Below, in pieces: positions 4,694-7,254 of a stretch of DNA of 7,254 nt (position 1 is the stretch's first letter; every line of letters starts with the position of its first letter). The notes beneath the pieces were generated by a model, which saw nothing but the letters and a program-made list of their open reading frames with translations, ran no database searches and was not told where the DNA came from. The position numbers were made by a program, and so were the translations under genes. Source of the DNA: Miltoncostaea sp050249835 (lineage in GTDB: Bacteria; Actinomycetota; Thermoleophilia; Miltoncostaeales; Miltoncostaeaceae); assembly GCA_050249835.1 (NCBI GenBank), contig JBFWPT010000087.1, forward strand, positions 1-7,254. Direction: 5' to 3'.

Positions 4694-7156
4694 TCACCGC
4701 CCCAGGCCTTCGACACTCCGGCCCCGGGTCGGGGGCTCGATGAGGTCGAGCGCGAGCCCCGTGGCGCGCGTCCGTGCCCATGCATCAGCGAGGGCGCGCT
4801 CGATCTCCTCCGGGTCGTGGTGGACGGCGAACACCTGGAGGTCGTGGCGGTGCCGGGAGGCGGCGACGTAGGCCCACTCGGCACCACCACGTTCGGGTGA
4901 CGCGAGCAGGAACGTCCGGTCCACGGTCTCGCCCTGGCTGACGTGGCCGGTGAGGGCGTAGCCGTGCCGCGCGTCGCCGAGGTAGTCGGCCGGCAGCCGG
5001 ACCGGCTCACCGTGATCGGTCCCGACGTCGAGATGTCTGCCCTTCTCGTCCAGGGAGGTGACGGTCCCCCGGGTACCGTTGCGGACGCCGAGGCCGTAGT
5101 CGTTGCGGCGGCAGACGATCCGATCGCCGACCGCCCACTCGGTGCCACCCGCGACCATCCGGCGGTCGCTGATCCCACCCCACGATTCCCGCCAGTCCCG
5201 GGCGAGACGGTTCAGCTCGGCGACGTCGCGGCGGTCGTGGGCGAGCATCAGGTTCGTGCCTGGGGACTCTGCCTCCGCCTTCGCCCACGCAGCGACCAGG
5301 TCGGCGCGCGCATCGCGGGCGTCGTCGTAGGCGCGGAGGGCGCCGCTGCGACGTAGGAGTCGCACCGCCTCAGCGGCCTCCCCGTCAGCGAGGTGGGCCG
5401 CGACGCGCCGCTGCAGCGGGCTCTGCTGACGGCGGTTCACGAGGAGGACCGCAGCACCCAACCGGTCAGCGAGTGCGGCGAAGCCACCGCCGGCGTCGAT
5501 GGACGGAAGCTGCGCGCGGTCACCGACGAGCACCACTCGCGCCTCGCGCGCGGCCGCCTTGGCGAGGAGCCGCTCGAGGGGACGCGTCGGCATGACGGAC
5601 GCCTCGTCGACGACCACCACGCCCCGGTGCGGGATCGGCTCTTCGCCCCTCTCTGATCGCTTGAGCAGGAGCGCCGCAGTCTGCGACGGGATGCGCGCGT
5701 CTCGCCGGAGAACATCGGCGGCCTGGCCCTGCCAGGCGACCCCGACCACCGACACGCCCGACGCCTCGTACGCCTCCCGCACGGCAGCGAGGGTGAACGT
5801 CTTCCCTGATCCCGCCCGCGCCTCCAACACCCGCACCCGGTGCGACCCGCCGCACAGGTGCCGTACCGCCTGCTCCTGATCGGCCCCGAGCGTCGGCCGA
5901 TCCGCGATCACCGTCTCCACCACCTCCTGCCGCGCCCGGACCGCACCCATCGGGTCCCGATGGGTGCCCGCCGCGAGGAGTCGCCGCTCCGTGTCGAGCA
6001 TGTCCCCCGTGGTGTACCGCCGCTCCCTGTGACCGGGATCGCCCTCGCGACCAAGGTCGAGTTGGATGCACCGCCGCGCCAGGAACGCGTCGGCGAGCCC
6101 CCCCAGCCGCCCGGGTGGAACCCCATCGGGATGGGCGTCGGCGAGGTGCTGGATCACCTCCCTGCGGGTGAACGTCGAGTCCCGCAGGGTCAGACCCTCC
6201 GGGCCGAGCATCCGCTCACCGACGTCCGCTACGCGTTGGTGGTACTCGGCAGTCGGAACCATCCGATGCCCGCCGACGAGTTGGGCGAGTTCGAGTTCAC
6301 CGAAGCCGTGCTCCGCCGCCCTGGCACGCCACTCGGCGACCGCTCGGCCGCGGTCGATGTGGCGCTTCCGGTCACGCGTCTCCCGTTGGACCATCGCGAG
6401 GGCCGCGCGACCCGTGTACCCCCGCACCGCGGCCTCCTCCACGATCTCGGCGTGCCGCGCCGAGAAGTGCGCGCGAGCAGCCTCCGGCACCGCGGCGAGG
6501 TCGGCGATGCCGTTCACCACCGGTCCCCACTCCACGCCGAGCTCGCGGGTGAGGTGGTCGCGCATGACGGCCTCGGCGATCACCCCCGCCGTCTTGGCCG
6601 CTGCGTACACGGGCCGCATATCCGGCGTCGCCCACCGCTCGTCAACGCCGCGGACCACGTTCGCCATCACGACATGCGTGTGGAGGTGCGGATCACCCGA
6701 CCGCGACATCTCGTGCGTGTACGCAGCGCCCACGAACCCGCCCGCCCGGATAACCCTGGCACCCCTCGCCCCGCGCCGCGTCCAGCACTCGAACCGCTCC
6801 AGGTGGTCGAGGGCCGCCGCCACCCCGGCCTCATGCGCACTCCGCACCGCGCGCCTCACCGACTCATCGCCGACAGCCGCCAGCAGCGACACCGACTTCG
6901 GTGCCGTGAACGTCAGATCGAAACCGGCGTTCCCCCGCCTGCCCGGGACGCCCAACGGCTGTCCAGTGCGTGGCGAGTGTCCCCCAAGAAGCGTCGCCAG
7001 CTCGCCCCGCTCGACTGCCCCATCGAGGCCAAGGCCGTCAGCCCCACGGCCGACCCAGCGGCCAGGCGTGGCACCAACCTCCTCGTAGTAGTCGTCCCTC
7101 GCGAACTCGACCCGCTCGTAGTACGCCGGCGCCGTCGCTGCACGAATCGTGAGCAC
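4694..7156 (-). CDS. MOB-F conjugative relaxase-helicase (TrwC/TraI type)
   Basis: This 820-residue protein would nick the transfer origin, bind covalently to the cut strand, and unwind DNA during conjugation. The relaxase domain spans about residues 1-300. Two tyrosine pairs (Y12-Y13 and DDY23-Y24) match the TrwC catalytic pairs. D80 lies in FDLTFTAPKSVS. The metal-binding histidines H148, H159 and H161 in HEMSRSGDPHLHTH have the same spacing as TrwC H150/H161/H163. The RecD-like helicase follows: Walker A ARAGSGKT (446-453), Walker B VVVVDEAS (513-520), VLVGDRAQLP (542-551), and the terminal motifs TGHVSQGE (736-743) and YVAASRHR (763-770). TrwC is 966 residues, so this one is compact, but no motif I know is missing. 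The GTG at 7156 is the only start before an in-frame stop at 7213, with a weak GAGG just upstream. It indicates a conjugative or integrative mobile element. Confidence 0.95.
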   Translation of the reverse strand: MLTIRAATAPAYYERVEFARDDYYEEVGATPGRWVGRGADGLGLDGAVERGELATLLGGHSPRTGQPLGVPGRRGNAGFDLTFTAPKSVSLLAAVGDESVRRAVRSAHEAGVAAALDHLERFECWTRRGARGARVIRAGGFVGAAYTHEMSRSGDPHLHTHVVMANVVRGVDERWATPDMRPVYAAAKTAGVIAEAVMRDHLTRELGVEWGPVVNGIADLAAVPEAARAHFSARHAEIVEEAAVRGYTGRAALAMVQRETRDRKRHIDRGRAVAEWRARAAEHGFGELELAQLVGGHRMVPTAEYHQRVADVGERMLGPEGLTLRDSTFTRREVIQHLADAHPDGVPPGRLGGLADAFLARRCIQLDLGREGDPGHRERRYTTGDMLDTERRLLAAGTHRDPMGAVRARQEVVETVIADRPTLGADQEQAVRHLCGGSHRVRVLEARAGSGKTFTLAAVREAYEASGVSVVGVAWQGQAADVLRRDARIPSQTAALLLKRSERGEEPIPHRGVVVVDEASVMPTRPLERLLAKAAAREARVVLVGDRAQLPSIDAGGGFAALADRLGAAVLLVNRRQQSPLQRRVAAHLADGEAAEAVRLLRRSGALRAYDDARDARADLVAAWAKAEAESPGTNLMLAHDRRDVAELNRLARDWRESWGGISDRRMVAGGTEWAVGDRIVCRRNDYGLGVRNGTRGTVTSLDEKGRHLDVGTDHGEPVRLPADYLGDARHGYALTGHVSQGETVDRTFLLASPERGGAEWAYVAASRHRHDLQVFAVHHDPEEIERALADAWARTRATGLALDLIEPPTRGRSVEGLGR
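5943..5967. repeat. Perfect 12-bp-arm inverted repeat inside the relaxase gene
   Basis: GCACCCATCGGG (5943-5954) and its exact reverse complement (5956-5967) flank a single T. The site encodes about residues 397-405 (THRDPMGA) in the linker between the relaxase and helicase domains. It may be a protein-binding site or a hairpin in mRNA or single-stranded DNA. It could also be chance in GC-rich coding DNA. Confidence 0.6.
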
Positions 7157-7254
7157 ATCCCTCGAAGACGCGACTGCACGTCGCGGCCCCCCGGCACTTC
7201 CAGTGAGCTCCTATGTCAAGCGGCGGCCTCCTGGAGTCGTCGGGCGTCGGCGAC
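7157..7254. other. Relaxase upstream region at the window edge
   Basis: These 98 bp contain no complete gene. They hold the hairpin at 7169-7185 and a TTGACA on the minus strand (7219-7214) with no acceptable -10 at 16-18 nt. There is also a short minus-strand open stretch ending in a TGA at 7218-7216 (last residues ARRLQEAAA), which may be the tail of a gene upstream of the relaxase. A transfer origin next to a MOB-F relaxase would be expected in this area, but I cannot identify a nic site. Confidence 0.35.
7169..7185 (-). repeat. Small hairpin in the relaxase leader
   Basis: CGCGAC-GTGCA-GTCGCG on the minus strand is a perfect 6-bp stem with a 5-nt loop. It ends 12 nt before the relaxase GTG. 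Its position would allow control of relaxase translation or a role in a nearby transfer origin. The stem is short and neither role is shown. Confidence 0.35.

Noticed and set aside
6066..7088. Plus-strand open frame of 340 codons opposite the relaxase
   Set aside because: Antisense to conserved relaxase motifs; its composition is Arg/Ser/Pro/Ala-rich without any domain.
7214..7219. TTGACA as the -35 of a relaxase promoter
   Set aside because: The bases 16-18 nt downstream are GC-only and give no -10. The hexamer also overlaps a possible stop codon of an upstream reading frame.
7216..7254. C-terminal fragment of another minus-strand gene
   Set aside because: Only 12 codons before the window edge; too short to tell from chance, so it is mentioned only in the edge-region entry.

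Overview
The window is very GC-rich apart from one AT-richer promoter island near 2530-2585. Its codon use, a leaderless-looking promoter, and a LMW-phosphatase-type arsenate reductase with an N-terminal helical domain all point to an actinobacterium (Actinomycetota). I cannot place it below phylum.

Positions 1-4659 form an arsenic-handling island built around one divergent regulatory region (about 2529-2584). Leftwards on the minus strand run arsR (repressor), a 49-residue unnamed protein with a CxxxC pair, arsM (As(III) S-adenosylmethionine methyltransferase) and a PAT-like GNAT acetyltransferase of the ArsN1 type. Rightwards on the plus strand run a calcineurin-like metallophosphoesterase, an aquaporin and an ArsC arsenate reductase, with gene junctions of 0 nt and a 4-nt overlap. 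A CDF-like membrane transporter at the left edge converges on the acetyltransferase gene and overlaps it by 8 bp. No ArsB or Acr3 pump is visible. The simplest reading is that ArsC reduces arsenate, arsenite leaves through the aquaporin or is methylated by ArsM, and the acetyltransferase deals with arsinothricin- or phosphinothricin-like amino acids. One ArsR operator overlaps the promoter elements of both directions and so could control both arms.

Positions 4694-7156 encode, on the minus strand and convergent with arsC, an 820-residue MOB-F (TrwC/TraI-type) conjugative relaxase-helicase. The relaxase residues and helicase motifs I could recognise are all present. Only 34 bp separate it from arsC, which suggests the arsenic island sits on, or was captured by, a conjugative or mobilisable element. 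The last 98 bp hold the relaxase leader with a small hairpin, and possibly the last codons of another gene.

The points most worth following are the metallophosphoesterase placed first in the aquaporin-arsC operon, the translationally coupled 49-residue protein between arsR and arsM, the altered aquaporin selectivity filter, the recurrence of cysteine-rich C-termini across the locus, and a perfect 12-bp-arm inverted repeat inside the relaxase gene.
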